Part shown: positions 1 to 18,135 of the stretch, piece by piece
How positions within the stretch are numbered: position 1 is the stretch's first letter
Layout: each line of letters starts with the position of its first letter
Source of the DNA: Sipunculus nudus
Taxonomy: Eukaryota > Annelida > Sipuncula > Golfingiida > Sipunculidae
Length of the DNA stretch: 64,000 bases
Direction: 5' to 3'
Assembly (NCBI GenBank): GCA_026874595.1
Contig: CM049306.1
Location: 39,990,019 to 40,054,018, forward strand
Translations under genes and position numbers: made by a program
The notes under the pieces: generated by a model
The model's database searches: none
Seen by the model: the letters and a program-made list of their open reading frames with translations, nothing else
Told to the model about the DNA's origin: nothing

Positions 1-1033
1 CGCCACCTGTATTTTTCAATGTTCACGAATTGTTTTCTCCATTTTTGAGACCTTTAAGGATGTAGTTATCTGTCAACAGGGTACAAATCGTAACGACTGG
101 ACCTAGAATCTTCGTTCTTGACACACAGGGAGACCCATGATAAGTCTCCATGTAAACCTGAAATTTGGTCTCTGTTACCCATATCCTTTGAGCTATGGCA
201 CTCCAAAGTACAGCTCAGAATAATGGAAAATTTGATACAAAAGCTAAAGTATCTGAACAACTAATGCAGAGATAACCATAATTGTTTGCATGGATATTGA
301 TCATGGAGTGTTTCATAAGTTTCTGCAGACTGGTGGCACCACCTGTATTTGTTCGGTTTTTTTTACGAAATTTTTCTGTATTTTTGAGACCTTTAAAGAT
401 ATGAACATCTGTTAACAGGGCACAAATCATAAAAACTGGACCAAGAATCTTCATTCTTGACACACAGGGAGACCCATGAAAAGTCTCCATGGAAACTTGA
501 AATTAGGTCTCTGTTACCCATATTCTTTAAGCTGTATGGGTCCAAAATACCCCCCCCCCCCCAGAATAATGGAAAATTTGATACAAAAACTGCAGTATTT
601 CAATAACTACAACACTGATGGTCATGATTTTCGGCATACATATTGATCATGAGCTGTTCCATCAATTTCTGCAGACTGGGTGTGCCACCTCTATTTTTTT
701 TCAGATTTTTACGAATTTTTTTCTTTTTTTTGAGACCTTTAAAGATGTGGTTATCTGTCAACAGGGTACAAATCGCAACAACTGGACCTAGAATCTTCAT
801 TCTTGTCTTGCAAGGAGGCCCATGAAAGGTGCCTGTGGAAACTTGAAATTAGGTCTCTGTTACCCATATCCTTCAAGCTATAGGACTCCGAAGTATCCCT
901 CAGAATAATGGACAATTTGATACAAAAACTGAAGTATCTGAACAACAAATGCAGAGATCACCATGATTTTTTGCATGGATATTGACCATTAAGTGTTTTT
1001 ATTAGTTTCTGCAGACTGGTGGAGCCACCTGTA
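1..1033. repeat. tandem repeat, period about 340 bp, three units
   Basis: The anchor GAGACCTTTAA recurs at 47, 386 and 732, giving periods of 339 and 346 bp. Each unit also carries a CTGTTACCCATAT block and a GGTGGNNCCACCTGT block. The array is interrupted at about 1034, where the sequence changes to a hairpin and another repeat. Short reading frames inside it change from unit to unit and are not coding. It probably lies in a muskelin intron, because the next muskelin exon starts at 3531. Confidence 0.85.
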
Positions 1034-2110
1034 TTTTTGTATCCGCCAAAACGAAGTTTTGCGGATACTATGTTTTTGACCGAGTTCCTCCGCCGCGGCG
1101 GCGTTCGTTTCCAGAGAGCTCCTCGGAGACTAATGGACCGATTATTCCCAAACTTACACCTATTATCGGGTCACATGTGAACTGGTGCCTAACCAATTTG
1201 CATTGACCTCTGACCTTTCCTCTCTATCCAGTGTCCATTTGTGGGTCTGTTTCCACTCATAAACCCTCATATCTCGGGAACCGTTTGACCGATCAGGAAA
1301 TAAAAATTGATACAAATTTAGCCCTTGGATTGCTTTATAACATACACAAAAAATGGTGGCGCCACCTGTAACCATGTTTGCACAGTGTCCATCTGTTCAT
1401 CTGCCTTGGGTTAAAATCACTCATATCTCTGCAGTGAATTGACTAATTCACCTGAAATTCGTCATGTGTATACATCCAGGATAGCTTTCTTGATTTTATG
1501 ACAGGTGGCGCCACCTACGTTCACGCTGATGACATCCAAGCTTATATCTCGGGAACCGTTTGACCGATCAGGAAATAAAATTTATACAAATGTAGCCCTT
1601 TGATAGCTCTGTAACATACACAGAAAATGGTGGCGCCACCTGTAACAATGTTTGCACAGCGTCTGTCTGTTAGTCTGCCGTGGCCTAAAATTACTCATTT
1701 CTCTGTAGTGGTTCGACATAACTGCCTAAAATTTTGCAGGTTTATACATCGTGGACAGCTTTCTTGATTCTATGACAGGTGGCACCACCTACATTCTAGT
1801 TAACGCTGGACACATCCAAGCTCATATCTCAGGAACCATTTGACCGATTGGGCCAAAATTGTGCATGTGTTTAGATCTCACATAGGTCTTTATCATACAC
1901 AAAACTGGAGGGGTTACCTGCAAAGATTTTTGCACAGTGTTTGTCTGTTTGTCTGCCATGGGCAAAAATCGCTCATATACATGTAGTGGTTTGACTTTTC
2001 TGCCTAAAATTTTGCAGGTGTATACAACTTGGACAGCTTTCTGGATTTGTGGTAGGTGGCACAACCTACATACACATTTAGGCTGCAGACATCCATGCTA
2101 ATATGCAACA
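1034..2110. repeat. second tandem repeat family (275-280 bp period) with GGTGGCGCCACC palindromes
   Basis: ATCTC(G/A)GGAACC recurs at 1271, 1545 and 1825, and a diverged copy lies near 2434. The 12-bp perfect palindrome GGTGGCGCCACC occurs at 1355, 1504, 1629 and 2513. The block opens with a hairpin at 1040-1067 (arms TATCCGC / GCGGATA). No coding content was seen. Confidence 0.8.
1040..1067. repeat. perfect-arm hairpin at a repeat junction
   Basis: TATCCGC and GCGGATA form the outer stem, with CAAAAC / GTTTT continuing it around a GAA loop. It sits exactly where the 340-bp array stops and the next family starts, so it may be a transposon terminus. Confidence 0.55.
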
Positions 2111-3530
2111 TACCTCACTCTATTTCCCCTTGCCACTCAATCCATGCCTCACTATCCGATTTTGGCAGATACATGTAGTCACTTGTCGGTTACCCGTATT
2201 CTAGTTTTAAAAGTTTACACATTTTTCTCTATTTTTGAGATATATAAATACAGACTAAATCTTGGCCTGTTGGTTAATCTGTTTGATGCTTCAGTTGAAT
2301 GGGTATATACTACCATTCTGATGATAAAATTTCCTTTTGCGAATCTCTTCCCAGTCAGCTGAGCGTCATGACCCATGGGTCACTTGTTCTACATTTTAGA
2401 GCTGATTATAGAAAAACACTCAGAAGTTTATATCTCAGGAACCATTGTGTGGATTTTCACAAAACTTACTATGATCATTGAGACTGATGGTCTGTATGTG
2501 CTGCACAATTTTGGTGGCGCCACCTGCAATTTCTGATATTTTAATGAAGTTTTATAGGATTTTTTCAATTTTGGCCTTTTGTGCAGGATATCTCCAAAGG
2601 TATTCAACACAGGAACTTCATTTCTTCAGTGCTATTGCATTATATTTACAAAATCTTGGTCAAGTTCAAAGATGGGTGATCTTGACCTACTTTTCAAGGT
2701 CACAGAGCTTAGTATAGAAAAAAAATTAGGAGCTAATTTCTCAGGAAGCATTTGGTGGATTGTTATGAAACATGGTATATACCTCTCCAATTTAAATTTA
2801 TAAATGATTATCAACTTTTGCTAATATTCTAGTTTCGCAATGCAATGCTTACAGATACTGGCCTAATGTTTGGTATGTGGGCGCATAATGACCACTTACA
2901 GATTGAGTTCGCGTTTTGTCCCAGTTAACCTATTTTTCACCATATGACAGATCCTGAACATAGAAAATTTCATGAAAGACAGAAATTTTCATGAAAAATG
3001 CACATATATGGACTTTTTTTCACAATGCCTGCAGATACTGGCCTGATTTTTTGTGTTGCTTGATAATGACCCTTTACAGATCGAGTTTGCATTTTGCCCT
3101 TGTTGACCTACTTTTGACCATACAACACCTCCTGAACTTAAAAATTTAACAAATGTTTCAAATTTGCCCCAGGCGGGGGCATTCGTGTTGTTCCGACACA
3201 TCTAGTTTCACCTTTCCCTGCTTGAGTCATCACCACAACAGTAAGATAACTAGAAATTTTGCATTATGTTCTTTTTTTGGAAACTGTATGAAATATGATC
3301 TGCTGAGATACATGTTAAGTAAGAGCAAACATTTCATTTCTGATATTTACTTCACACAATAAGACTAGAGGTTTGGGATAAAAGTAACAGCATTTCACTT
3401 TACCATGTGTCTTCCCCTTTCATACTAGACAAAATTGTTAATCTAAAAAAAAATAGATATAATCCTGCCCAAATAATATACAAAATTGAAAATTTTACAT
3501 AATCTAATGATCTTCTTCTGTTCATGACAG
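2111..3530. other. intronic sequence with degenerate repeat copies
   Basis: Diverged copies of the two upstream repeat families continue to about 3200 (GGTGGCGCCACC at 2513; paired blocks with GCAGATACTGGCC near 2851 and 3029). No exon was recognised. The AG at 3529-3530 is the acceptor of the next muskelin exon. Confidence 0.5.
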
Positions 3531-8920
<5,390 letters not shown>

Positions 8921-11900
8921 CATCAGCTCCGCACTGCCCTCAGCTACATGCACAAACAACTTCATCATCGTCTGGTCACTCTTCCCATCCATGGAATCTA
9001 TAAAAGGAACTCGCTCCTGGTTCTGCTGCTTACAAAAACACTTAGATAAAAACCTTTCCACTTACACTAGTGACACCTGTTGGTGATAACTATTACTGAG
9101 TGTTCTGCTCTGGTATATTGACAAAGAAAACATTTGGTTCTATCTCAAATGTTAAAATTATAACACCTGATTTATCATCAGCTGTGAGTTTCTGTCCGTC
9201 TCTGGTTTCAGCTTCACTGGACAACATCCACAATTCTGGCTTACATTAACCCTAACACCATACAGATGTCATGCCCAGTGCTCCTACATGTGGGAAATGT
9301 CTGTTGAATATTATTTTTTTTATGAGATATTTTGTTTTTCCTTAAAGCAGGGATTATATGATGTGCAATGCAAAATACACTAAATTACTATAGCTCCTCT
9401 GTGAATACTCTAAATGAAACCCTGATTCTGTTTGTGCAATTTCATAACTAAAGTTAAGTAATTTACTCAATTTCCACACAGTTCATAAAGAATGTATCCT
9501 GAGCAGGAATACTGTCTGTAGCAAAAGGTTATTTGTTTTTTTTATTGATAAATGAATGTTTTTATTAATCATTTATCATATTGACTTTTTTCTTCAGACA
9601 AGATTTCTCAAAGCTGATGCAAAAAATGGGTCTACCACTGATAAAATATGTATGATTAGACAGAGAGGCAAATATGCAGTTGCTCATATAAATTCAAAAT
9701 ATTGATATAATCTACCTAATACAAATTAATTAATAAAAATAAAAACAACTCCAAGACACCTCCAATCCCAGAACATTAGAAAAACATCTGTGACTAAATT
9801 GTGATATCACTGAGTTAAAAGAATTGAGAAAACCCATTAAAAAAAGAATACCTCAGCTTTTGCAGTTATTTTCAACAGAGTCTTAGTAAACGGAATCTTA
9901 TTTTCTTGGCTTAAAGGAAGGTAACCTGTTCTGGTGTTAATTTCTTAACATGCATAACCTTGTGTAAGTTGTAATACATTTCTTATCCTCTCACATTTCC
10001 TTGATATACATGTACTCACAGTCCTGGATATATTCAGCTGCCAACCTGGATGTTGAACTAACACAGGGTAATTATCTTTGGTTTGCTTGAAGCAGATATA
10101 ACATTTCATTGCCTTCTGATTTTTTTCTAGATAGTTTCCTATTTTTCTTTCATTTAGAATATCATAATTTATAGTTATGTATATATATCGATTAAACAGG
10201 ACAGGACTGGGCATTATAGTAATTAAAAGGAGTACTGTTGTTGCCTTTTTGTTTGTGTGGGTTTCAAATTTGTGAAATTCACAAAAGGGGAACTTTTTCA
10301 AAAATATACGCTCTTTACACAGCACTTTACCCATAGGCCAGCTACCTTGCGCTGTTTGTTATGACCTTGTATCCTGAATCTCTACACCAGAGGGGAGCAC
10401 TGTATTTTGGTCTAATCAGATGAGACCCTGTGCTGAAGAAGGAATACACAAAGCCATTGTTGTTCATTTTGTTTTGAGTGACAGCTCATCACCCTGGCGA
10501 CCGTTTGAACAGGCCACAGGCTCAGAGAGAATGGCCCCACAAGTGGTTTCTGGGCAGAGCCTGATGCCTGTTGAGTGTTTGTTGACTTGCATTTGGTTTG
10601 CTGCTTGTCACATCAGCAGTTTTTTTCAGCAGACAGGCCCATGTGCATCACCTGGTGTAAAAGCAGTCAGCGGGAAAGTCAGTAGCTTCTTTATAAGCGC
10701 AAGATTTCAGCTGCCTCGGGAGCGTAACAAAAATAATGCAGTTGTAAATAAGAGGTCCCATTGATGAAAGCTAGTTTGAGATAATGAATAATAATAATAT
10801 TTCTTGTATGTGCAAAAATGCTGTTATAAATTATATCAGATCTTTCACATTATCTTCCATTAATGAATTATAATTTCACTCAGTCTATATTTATTTGGGT
10901 GCCTGTGTGATTATTAATATTTCGCACACTAATTATAAATACTAATAATTTTTGTTATCCTCCATTAAGGTCTTTAGTAAGGTGGGGTCGCAAAATTGAA
11001 ACCCTTGCAAAACAGAGAAAAGGTGAAATTCACAAAATTTTAACCTGTCAAATATGAAGCTAAATATATACATATGTAAATATATATATATATCTATATT
11101 TATATACATATCTTTTTATAAGAACTGGGCAAGTGAAGAAGTTAATTCTTATTTAAATGAGTTTACAGCTACCACCTGTGCATTAAAGTGGTAAAAATCT
11201 GTTCAGCTTAATTCTTGAGCTTGGAGCTTGATTCATGAATTAGTCATTGAAGATCTTGGAATTGGAAAAAGTATTCTTTGAAACCAGGTGTAACATGGTA
11301 GGCGTTAACAGCTGATAACTGTTGTCCTTAGCAGATGATGGTTTACAATGATTGTTACTGCACTTGTATGGAAGTAGTTTAGTTGTTTATTTTCATTTAG
11401 TGTAATGATGTTTGTAGGCATTACGTTTTACAGTATAGAGTGCCATTTGTGAGAATCAAAAGTTTTGTTAAACATAAGTGTCTTCTGTGCCTTATTGTCG
11501 TGTTATTTTTAACATTAATGAATCTGTTACCAACAACACTGTAAGACTCCTCTCCTGGATGTGTCTTTGAAGTTCTATCTAGATTATGTTATACTGGTTG
11601 TACTTCATGCAGTCACAGCAATCCTGTGAAAACTGGGTCTCTCCAGACCAGCCCCAGCAATTGCTGTCATCATATATGATTTCTGTCACTGTCATTAGGT
11701 TGCTGGCTTGTGTTTTTCTTCAACTTCTTTTTCACAAAATGCAAAATAAAAATTTAGGCTTGGTACTGTGTATGGTAAGTTGAAATATTGGTATTATTTA
11801 AAGAGATATGTTTGAAACAAAAAAGATTATTACATGGTGCTATAATTAGACTGATTTATGGTATTATGCTTGGGTACACTATGTTGTAATTAGTTCAGCT

Positions 11901-12850
11901 ATAGAATATTGGTATACACAAAAAGGGTCACCTCAGCCAAGGAGGTTATGTATTTACCTTTGTCTGTTTGAAACATATTCTGGCATTGATCTGTATCCAG
12001 GAGGATTGCTCTGATTTTGTGAAGGTATGTGCTCTAATGAAGGCCATTATGTTGATCATGTTTCATGAGGGCACAGTACCAGCTTAAGTCTTTGGTCCAA
12101 CCACTGTGACTGTGCAGCTACCATATTCCTAACCAATGGTGGTCATCATTTTCCTGAAGCAAGGCATCTGTTACAATATTTATATGCTCCCACACACAGT
12201 AGTTGACATTCAAGTATGATTGATATATATCAGACTGTTGGACAAATCACGGTATTGATTTATTTTGAGCATTTCTTTTATGCACAGTATATTTAAAGAT
12301 GATTTTTATGAAGTACTTACCTTTGTTATGATTCCCCCTTTATATTTAATTATGGTTGGTATGACGTGATGATGGCATAATGCAGGTGTAATATAATGAT
12401 GTATATATCATGTGTATATGTTTCATGTTGCATAGCTGTGGTCATGCAGCCTCAAGAACTGAAATGATACATAACTCTTCGGCCAGGTAAATGTGGTATA
12501 CAGATGGTTTCTTAGTGTTTAAATGTGTGAATGCTCCAGGTAGGTATAATTGAATGTATTAAGAGTGTGGTCTGTAACATTGCAGCCATGATGCTAGCTC
12601 CTTTCATTTTCAAACTAGGTCTGTTTCCATAGGCCATCATTACCTATTGAACATTTCCATAAGATTTTAAATGAATATTTGCATCCATCACCATGGCAGC
12701 TGTAATAATCAGCAGTTACTATCACCATCATTGACATGTCACCATCATTTGTATCTTTACCATGTAAATATCAATTAGTATTAAAGATATGTTTGAGAAG
12801 GTCTTTGAAAAAAATTATATTTGTTTGCCCATGTTCAATTAATTAGGCCC
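8921..12850 (+). other. muskelin 3' flank (probable 3' UTR, then spacer)
   Basis: No reading frame here resembles a protein. The 3' UTR presumably begins at 8921, but I cannot place a poly(A) site with confidence. An 8.8-11.17 kb stretch is missing from the duplicate, where similarity resumes at GTGGTAAAAATCTGTTCAG (11.19 kb versus 44.41 kb). Confidence 0.5.
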
Positions 12851-12861
12851 TTGTTCAAATA

Positions 12862-13330
12862 CCAGGTAACCTGTGGTATACATAATGATGCTAGGTAACC
12901 TGTGATGTGCATTATGATGCCAGGTCACCTGAAGTGTGCATTATGATGCCAGGTCACCTGAAGTGTTCATTATGAAGCCAGGTCACCTGTGATGTGCATT
13001 ATGATGCATGGTCACTTGTAGTATGCATTATGGATCCAGGTAATCTGTAATGTGCATTTTGAAGCCAGATCACCTGTAGTGTGCATTATGATGTAAGATC
13101 ACGTAGTGTGCATTATGATGTTAGGTCAGGTCACCTGTAGTGTGCATTATATAACCAGGTCAGGTCATCTGTAGTGTGCATTATGATATCAGGTCACCTG
13201 TAGTGTGCATTTTGATGCCAGGTCACCTGTAGTGTGCATTATGATGCCAGTTCGCCTGAAGTCTGAATTATGATACCAGTGTACCTGTGATGTGCATTAT
13301 GATGCCAGGTTGCTTGTTGTATGCCATGAA
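12862..13330 (+). repeat. 30-bp minisatellite, about 15-16 units
   Basis: Consensus about CCAGGTCACCTGTAGTGTGC followed by ATTATGATG. Units differ by scattered substitutions, some contain an extra AGGTC, and one is shortened (13105-13120). It has no spacer structure. No copy was found in the duplicated unit. Confidence 0.9.
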
Positions 13331-14500
13331 ATGTGAAGGCCTTGATGCCCATGGATGAATATATCAGGATATTGTCCATTGTTTTTTTAAATGTTTGGGG
13401 GAAATTTAAAGCAGATGTTTATTGGAATAATGCTCAATGAGAAAAAGGCCTTTGTGTGCATGATAATTGCCATTTACAGAGAGATTATAACCCCTTACAC
13501 AAAGAGTCATGTATACGCATTTGCACACAAAGGTATTTCCTTATGCAACTTGCTTCTATTTATAACAAACATCGGTCCCTTTTGTGAAGCACCAGTAGGT
13601 TCAACACTTAACAATTAGGCCATGAATTCTGTATGGGCTGTAGTGTGAGTTGAAACACAACTGGTTTAGGGATCCAGCTTGAATTTGGCATACCCTCAGG
13701 TGTAACACAACAGTAAGAAATGCGGTTCTTATGAAGTGACCACAGGAAGGATTCATTTTCACCACCTCTTTAATTCTGGTTTGGTATACATCATCATGAA
13801 GGAAAAGATGTCATATTATGCCACATACAGACTCAAAGTTAGCCACATAAAGACATTTAAACACACACTCACACATAGTAGAGCCATCACTGGTGGCACT
13901 GGTGGTGTAAAATTCTCATCTGGAAATTTGCTTTAGTTTTGGAGTTACATGGCTGGACTCTCATCAGTCATATATACACACATATACATTGACAAACCCA
14001 ATTTCACAATCCTCGCTGGCCTCTTTAAGGATGACGGTGTGAGGAAATTTATTGAAGGAACTTACCTCCCCTCTAGTATCTGTGTCATAGCAGAGTAGTT
14101 TGCCCTTCTCTTGCATAAGTCCATAATTATCATGGTCTTCTTTATTGCTTTTTACAGATTAACAGGGTATTGCAGGTGATAGACTATGGTGTGCCTCCTT
14201 GGGGTAAACACTAAGTAAATTAGTGTCACATTCAAGATCTATTTGTGAATAAGAATTCTTTAACCTTAAAGTGTTTGTAATAAGAGAATGAATTACAAAA
14301 GATATAAGTACATTTGAGACCAACAAAGACATGAAAGATGAAACTGATTATGTATTAGGCATGCATATACAGGAACTACAAAAGAAGTTGATAATGTTCA
14401 TTGTATGTGCTCAAATATCCTTTGACCTAATTATGTTAAAATATAATAGATATTGACACCCCATGAGGTTTTATATTTGGAGGTTATTGGGTGATATACC
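13331..14500. other. intergenic sequence, nothing recognised
   Basis: AT-rich sequence with only short incidental frames. No homology is apparent by eye to other parts of the window. Confidence 0.5.
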
Positions 14501-14712
14501 AATGGCGGATCCAGAGGGGGTGGGTGGGGCAATCCGGGGGTCTGGACTCCCCCCCCCCCCCTTTTGAGTTTAAACAACCTTTTTAAAGGGTTTCAAATCA
14601 AATTTTGCGACCTGGACCCATACTTTCTGGACGAGAGGAATGTTTTTTAGTTTTTCTTTTAGTCTTCCTGGGTTGGACCCTCCCCTTTCCAAAATCCTGG
14701 ATATGCCAATGT
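14501..14712. mobile_element. about 210-bp MITE, TIR CAATGGCGGATCCAG
   Basis: It starts CAATGGCGGATCCAG and ends CTGGATATGCCAATG, so the ends are inverted. Inside are a C homopolymer, TTTGCGACCTGGACCC and a TCTTCCTGGGTTGGACCCTCC block. Related copies occur at about 17935, 22585, 24940, 47265 and 53370, which marks it as a dispersed non-autonomous family. Confidence 0.7.
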
Positions 14713-15040
14713 TTACAAAGGTGGTATGAGGAATCATATGGAACACAAACTTATGGTTTATATGAATACAGTTGCTTGAGATTGGAGTTGAACCTGAGCT
14801 GTCCAAGATGCCATGATAACTGCTTGTAGATAAGTTAGTGGTAGGTTGTGTATACTGTTGCAGTATTCTCGTGGTGATGTGATATTGCCATCATCTGTAA
14901 ATATACCATACCTTGCTGCACCGTACGGTGTAGATTACAATAAAATATTAACACATCTGCCTGTTGATTTATTTGTATGGCCTTTTACATAGTTTGAAGA
15001 TCAAAGATAATTTATGTCTCTCTAAATGTTCAGATTTACA
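14713..15040. other. intergenic sequence, nothing recognised
   Basis: AT-rich spacer between the MITE and the CpG-rich island. Confidence 0.45.
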
Positions 15041-16985
15041 CTAAGCTCGGAATTACGTGATAGTTTTGTCGTGATCACAAGTTGACATTCATTACACAAG
15101 TTACTACGCTCTGAACACGGCGCGTGACCTCCCGGTGATCTTCCACTCATACACTATGACAAATGGAAGGATTCTTCAGGTTTGGCAAGCAGCCAAACAT
15201 CCAGTCAGTTTGCGCTGGGAAAGGTAATATTTGATTGGCTCAGCGTGTAAACAAACATGGCTGCGCCCATGCCAAGCTCGTGCGGCACTGCAAGAGAGGA
15301 AATATGCAAACAGTGGGGGATATCTGACCTTGGGCTACACCTGCAAGTTAGTACAGAAAAGTCTTGAAAAATGATAATTGCATCGTGTGTATGCCAACGA
15401 GGGGCGGAAAAAGTCTGTGCTTCCTAGCACTTTCGACCGCAGTGCAAAGCGACCGTCACTTTGAAGAAAATTCGATTGTACTGGTGATACCTTCAGTGTG
15501 ATTGGTTAAATATTACACAGGGGGAATTCCACAGAGAAAACACCGCCTGGTGGCCAAAGCTGACGGGCAACCGTGGTTTCTTGCAGCTGTTAGTTAAGCG
15601 GTCAGTTGAGCATGGCGTTACAGCTGCCTCCTGGGCGTAACAAGTTACATTCAGCCCGTCTCAGTCATGGTACAGGACAAGTGTTAGTTGTTCATGGATC
15701 AGGAGCGTGTGTTGCAAGCTGCCAGATAATGCTCTGAATGATCCCCAGAATTAATGTAGTGTACGATCCCGTGAGGAGCAAGAGTTTAGACATCCGGGGA
15801 CCTGTCAAAATCCGTACGTGAGCGGTATTAAAAGAATGGACTTTACTAGCCGGTGTTATTGTGTCCTGCAGACCACAACAGAGCGGGCATAACTGGTTGA
15901 CGCCAGGACAATCGTGTTTCCGCCCTGCCACGTTGTACGAAACCGGATTGAAATACACGATACTTAGTTAAGCCAGCATTAAAAATTGGGTGCGGTTACA
16001 TCGACCAAAAAGAAATATTAAACAAGCACACTCGGAATGTATTTTGAGCCTGGAAGCCACAATTTCAAAAGTTGCCACTTCGCTTGCCTTGGTGCAAGGC
16101 TGAGAATTACACACCAGGGGACCCGGGCCATACTCTCAGTCATGAACCCATAACAACCATATGAACCCATAACAACCATATGTACCCATAAAAACCATTT
16201 CCCCAACTCCGGTAGAGTCGAACTTTCCCATCACCGAGGATCTGAACCATCCACCGGACTATCTATGTTGTCACAAAAGCCACAAAACAAAGCATATGTA
16301 GGTTATAAGGAGTTCCGAGACGAAACTAATTCATCTATACAAGCAGAAAGGGAACGGATGCTGCTGCGACAACAGTCGGAGCACCTGTGGATGGCACTTA
16401 TATCTTTGGTCGTGTTATATCCAACCGCATCACCTATCACATCCCTGACCGATTGTCCCTGAGAGCCAGAGCGGTGCTGACGCTGTCTGTGAGGACAGGA
16501 ACTCCGTTATAGAACCCCAGCAGCAGAAGTTTTCGCTCATCGAGCAGCTACAGGTTGCTGTGGTCAAGACCGCAGCCCTCCGCGCTCCTTAAGCATGTTT
16601 TCCGAGCCAACAGACGCGATGCCACACCAAGCAGAGAGCCGCGAGAGACCGCCACCGTACATCCCGAACCGGTGACCTTGTAGGAAAGCTACAGCATCCA
16701 CAGCCGCAGGCAGAAGCAACCTACATTCCCTCTACCGATCCCAGCAGAGGAGACCCAGCCATGCCAATCGAGAGCCGAACCCGATTTTGTGAACGACAGT
16801 ATTTCGAGACAGAATGTCATTTTATACTTACAGTTTCGGCCATTTAGACCTTTTCAGCAAGTTTTAGCAAGTTTTTTCTTCATTAGCGTTATAGAACCCC
16901 GTATGGGGAGAGTCGCGAGGATTTCGTTCTATATAGTGAGTAATAAAAGGAGGTCTAATGAACCGGGCTATTTATACAACTAAAA
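15041..16985. other. CpG- and GC-rich island, possible promoter region or foreign insert
   Basis: Base composition changes abruptly: CG dinucleotides become common (for example CGGCGCGTGACC near 15118 and GACAGGAACTCCG near 16494), while both flanks are AT-rich. ATTGG (inverted CCAAT) boxes lie at about 15236 and 15502. A triple ATGAACCCATAACAACCAT-like repeat lies at 16142-16200, and CGTTATAGAACCCC occurs twice (about 16505 and 16887). It has no counterpart in the duplicated unit, so it was either inserted in copy A or lost from copy B. It may be a promoter island with a first exon or a decayed transposon. Confidence 0.5.
15257..15346 (+). CDS. candidate orphan first coding exon
   Basis: In the CpG island, an ATG follows an ATTGG box by about 20 bp in AACATGG context. 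It opens 30 codons (MAAPMPSSCGTAREEICKQW and ten more) that end exactly at a donor-like AAGTTAGT. An Ala/Pro-rich start in a CpG island is typical of first exons. I found no following exon and recognise no family, so it may be chance. Confidence 0.25.
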
Positions 16986-17930
16986 TATAATTGCCTTCAA
17001 AAGCTGCTCCAGCCGACGAGTTCCCATACCCGACAGCCTCAGCATCATCAACATATTTATTTAAAAATTGTATTTAATATTTCATTATAAAAAATATCAT
17101 TTAAACATTGTCGACAAATTTACGTATGCGTCTTGGGTTGTAGTTTTCTGTGCCGTGATCTGCATCGTTCCTGGAATTGTTGCTATTTAAACAAATTCGC
17201 AAAACTTCCTAAGTGATACCCTTTTGCGTGTATTTCCGTTCTAGCATATACATACACATTGTAACGTGCATGGCGCAACATCTTGAGAGACATGAATGGT
17301 TCGCAATTGCTAAAGGTTCTTTCACTTATTAAACGGTTCTGATCCATTTCTTTCATTAAAAGTTTTCTGATCGTACCGCTGACTGGAAATAATAACTGTT
17401 TATAACTCTAAAAAGATATATTTCTTTGAAACATTTATTTATGAAAAACAGTATAACTCGCCTTTTCAGATTGGTAACGTGAAGATGCAATCGCGACTAG
17501 CTCTGCGAAATATAATGACAAAGAGATTTTATAAAATCTAATACTTGCTTATAAAAGGAATTCGGTCCACCTGTGTTCGCAATGTTCTCTAAAACCGCGT
17601 TGCGTATGATGCTGTGCTATACCTCATTTTGAAGGTTATTGTTCCCTAAATGACATGGCCGATATTAGAATAAATAATTTTTAATTTACACATCATTTTG
17701 AGTGATTTTTTGCGTGTTTTCTGGTATGAGCAGAGGCTATCACCGAAAACAGCTGAGCTGCCTTCGGCAAAGACCGGATTTTCTTTGTGGTCGCCTCAAG
17801 CCCAGAATTAAGCCGCTTTAATTCCATGCATATGAATAACCTTGCTTTCAGTGACGGATTTATGCATGTTTGGGCTGACATTTGACAAAGGCTCTGACCC
17901 ACGTGTGTGGTCAGTCAGTGTGAAAAAAAC
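16986..17930. other. intergenic sequence, nothing recognised
   Basis: AT-rich sequence between the CpG island and the next MITE; no gene or named repeat was identified. Confidence 0.45.
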
Positions 17931-17934
17931 ATGA

Positions 17935-18135
17935 CTCTGGCTCGCTTTACGAAAAGGAGGGGTTCAACCCAGGAGGATTAAAGACTAAACAAGGTCCCCA
18001 TTTCTGGAAAAGGTTTGGGTTTTGGGAGGGCGAACGTTCCAGGAAATTGATCTCTTACGATTAAAAAAAAGTTGCAACTGAAAAGGGGGACCGACCCCCT
18101 GGACTCCCCTTGGGTCCGCTTCCGCTACCGACGAG
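17935..18135. mobile_element. degenerate copy of the TGGCGGATCC MITE family
   Basis: It contains GGGGTTCAACCCAGGAGGAT, AGTTGCAACTGAAAAGGGGG and CCCCCTGGACTCCCCTTGGGTCC, the same block order as the other copies read on the opposite strand. The ends are eroded. Confidence 0.5.

Noticed and set aside
9945-10334. 129-codon minus-strand frame
   Set aside because: No conserved motif, and the composition is like the surrounding AT-rich DNA.
10420-10764. 114-codon plus-strand frame after muskelin
   Set aside because: Starts without promoter or splice context; no recognisable domain; more likely 3' flank sequence.
12862-13330. CRISPR-like array
   Set aside because: Units are contiguous and all similar, with no spacers; it is a eukaryotic minisatellite.
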